Positions 35,001 through 35,584 of a stretch of 35,584 nt of DNA are shown piece after piece. Source of the DNA: Rubrivivax sp. (lineage in GTDB: Bacteria > Pseudomonadota > Gammaproteobacteria > Burkholderiales > Burkholderiaceae_C); the NCBI GenBank assembly GCA_027491255.1, contig JAIXWM010000036.1, positions 1-35,584 on the forward strand, written 5' to 3'. The translations under genes and the position numbers were made by a program. The notes beneath the pieces are model-generated. The model saw only the letters and a program-made list of their open reading frames with translations. It searched no databases and was not told where the DNA came from. The first letter of the stretch is position 1; every line of letters starts with the position of its first letter.

Positions 35001-35584
35001 GCGCTCGTGATCGCCAGCGTCGCCGCCAGCACGTCACGGTCATCCGCGCCCGCGGCATCGCCGTCAAGCACCGACCCGGCACTCTTCAGCGTCACCACCT
35101 GGTTCGCCGCCGCGATCGACGCCACCACCAGGTCCTGGCCTGCCGTCTTCGTCTCCAGGATCACCGCCCCGGTGCTGGCCAGCGTGCTCACCGTCAGCCC
35201 GTCGTCGTCCACCAGGCTCAGGCCGCCCGCGCCAACGCCGCCCTGCAGCTGGTCCACGTCCACCTCCAGCGCGTTGCCTGCCGTGCCCAGCCCGCTCGCC
35301 ACGGTGATCGCCAGCGTTGCCGCCAGCACGTCGCGGTCGTCCGCTCCCGCCGCATCGCCGTCCAGCACCGAACCGGCGCTCTTCAGCGTCACCACCTGGT
35401 TCGCCGCCGAGATCGATGCCACCACCAGGTCCTGGCCCGCCGTCTTCGTCTCCAGGCTCACCGCCCCGGCACTGGTCAGCGTGCTCACCGTCAGCCCGTC
35501 GTCGTCCACCAGGTTCAGGCCGCCCGCGCCCACGCCGCCCTGCAGCGTGTCGACGTCCACCTCCAGCGCATTGCCCGCCGTGCC
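32072..35584 (-). CDS. Giant repeat surface protein, C-terminal part (gene begins past the right edge)
   Basis: At least 1170 residues, open to the right edge. The visible part begins with nearly identical 99-residue repeats (VLETKTAGQDLVVAS, VTLKSAGSVLDGDAAG, DDRDVLAATLAIT, GGVGAGGLNLVDDDGLTVS). Several diverged beta-rich segments follow, resembling filamentous-haemagglutinin-type beta-helix coils (for example ITVRAGKTLQLLADEIRFAP, GTVVHLGPDAGGSAWVFTA). It ends DPTAPLLRSTGQVVAEPLWSVDSW. I see no RTX nonapeptides, YadA anchor, LPXTG or beta-barrel at the C-terminus, so none of the usual surface-export signals applies. Repeat proteins beside SapC, SecA-like, M50 and HlyD genes often belong to the LEPR-XLL group, whose N-terminal motif would be off the window; that is a guess. 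It heads the long secretion operon and is its probable substrate. Confidence 0.88.
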   Translation of the reverse strand, partial: GTAGNALEVDVDTLQGGVGAGGLNLVDDDGLTVSTLTSAGAVSLETKTAGQDLVVASISAANQVVTLKSAGSVLDGDAAGADDRDVLAATLAITVASGLGTAGNALEVDVDQLQGGVGAGGLSLVDDDGLTVSTLASTGAVILETKTAGQDLVVASIAAANQVVTLKSAGSVLDGDAAGADDRDVLAATLAITSATGLGTAGNALEVDVDTLRGGVGAGGLNLVDDDGLTVSTLTSAGAVSLETKTAGQDLVVASISAAGQVVTLKSAGSVLDGDTTGADDRDVLAATLAITVASGLGTAGNALDVDVDTLQGGVGAGGLNLVDDDGLKVSTLTSAGAVILETKTAGQDLLVASISAAGQVVTLKSAGSVLDGDAAGADDRDVLAATLAITMASGLGTAGNALETQIGILQAVVGSAGIHLAEADDLTVRALTSDGTVDIHAAQAGSVLAIELLQAAGQRVVLESGGTIVDGDPSGSDDIDIVAGSLEVLAAAGVGTTAARIETNVDDLRAQTGTGGLVLDEADDVRVLGTDGAGSVDLTVPNGNFVADAPQTFSSPLNVQSSSVEVTAPLSGPTFGVTPPLPDPSDPNALLLPLVVGTPVVNRTPTQGIFIDGDEVAQLAFDEIVFGGGETGQQVWLQTDPANLQDELVFLGRLTVETPFGVTRLAGRIEGVGMEIQGRGHTTYLDGADVLHTRNVTIDDALVVNDDSIIEVADEDLATTLVLTIQGDITVRAGKTLQLLADEIRFAPHSTLQQARITLEAGATLVLGATTLTVNQAVSFDSDGGLVQLRGAPSSVKAPAVGAVAGPLVPVVDFVPSAFEPSAAALASRTAWLAADTDGDAGLARLTLGDDAAAARLLEPSAWTVLQPRGTEVVMRGTVVHLGPDAGGSAWVFTAETVLRAATGDVQLHVDLGAASGLSLTAQQGSLVMDADATIDAGGAVALAAPSGVTLAVVESDQRIDVVSAAGVVRAVGAVPGGTHLRAPSVSIHGDGVPLGNAAQVPVAQADKVQVSPIRGTTFEARGEDRKIVYRQVSAAAVREQLRMADDGAGRVLVAQAELVSNAGQIGAGRPVSVVYVLPLDVPAGGTVSALAAEGSAASRYLGSTAPAAPAGPFAASGAARGSALALSDLAYGFGGVDADATPWTDPTAPLLRSTGQVVAEPLWSVDSW
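34390..35584 (-). repeat. Tandem 297-bp repeats in the giant protein
   Basis: The block AGCACGTCGCGGTCGTCC and its neighbours recur with exact 297-bp spacing (anchors near 34441, 34738, 35035 and 35332). The copies are nearly identical, and the array continues past the right edge. Each unit is 99 residues. Diverged units precede position 34390 on the C-terminal side, so the homogenised copies are those toward the N-terminus. Confidence 0.92.

Noticed and set aside
1..35584. tRNA or rRNA genes, insertion sequences, integrase or attachment sites
   Set aside because: None could be recognised by reading; there are no transposase or integrase motifs and no tRNA-like cloverleaf ends.

Overview
This window is high-GC bacterial DNA. 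Its gene families (type I secretion, trimeric autotransporter, Neisseria-type II-C Cas9, SapC proteins) and codon use fit a betaproteobacterium, probably Burkholderiales; that placement is inference. Almost everything is cell-surface or secretion machinery, with an unusual stand-alone Cas9 locus in the middle.

Left block (1-15111, all minus strand, so read from right to left): two small predicted exported proteins (15111-14143), a YadA-type trimeric autotransporter adhesin (14099-11262), a small outer-membrane beta-barrel (11216-10614) and a terminator. A type I secretion operon follows: TolC-like outer-membrane factor, ABC exporter and HlyD adaptor (10288-5563). It leads into a very large repeat adhesin that starts at 5527 and runs off the left edge. 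The tight spacing suggests the three exporter proteins secrete that adhesin.

Middle block (about 15120-18680): an intact 1062-codon type II-C Cas9 on the minus strand, without cas1, cas2 or an ordinary CRISPR array in the window. Its RuvC-I motif has Ser8 where the catalytic Asp belongs, while HNH, RuvC-II and RuvC-III residues are present. Upstream of cas9 is a tracrRNA-like gene with a sigma70-type promoter and a terminator. Just beyond the cas9 3' end is one repeat-like sequence, preceded by a promoter placed so that the RNA would start with about 24 nt of guide. The repeat and tracrRNA can form an 18-bp unbroken duplex plus a flanking 5-bp helix in register. This looks like a Cas9 dedicated to one encoded guide, with nickase or binding activity, and resembles in principle the Francisella scaRNA arrangement. 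The guide's target was not found here.

Right block (18755-35584): a frameshifted lipoprotein gene; a plus-strand trio of SapC-family protein and two different putative Fe(II)/2-oxoglutarate hydroxylases; and a long minus-strand operon. That operon encodes a giant repeat protein (off the right edge), a second SapC paralogue, TolC, a HlyD adaptor, a GAF-HlyD hybrid, a PqqD/M50 peptidase/HlyD hybrid, a shortened SecA-like ATPase, a small DUF6447-like protein and a GNAT acetyltransferase. It has no ABC exporter; the SecA-like ATPase takes the place where one would be expected. I infer a hybrid SecA-like/M50/HlyD/TolC export route for the giant protein, with the hydroxylases and acetyltransferase as possible modifiers.
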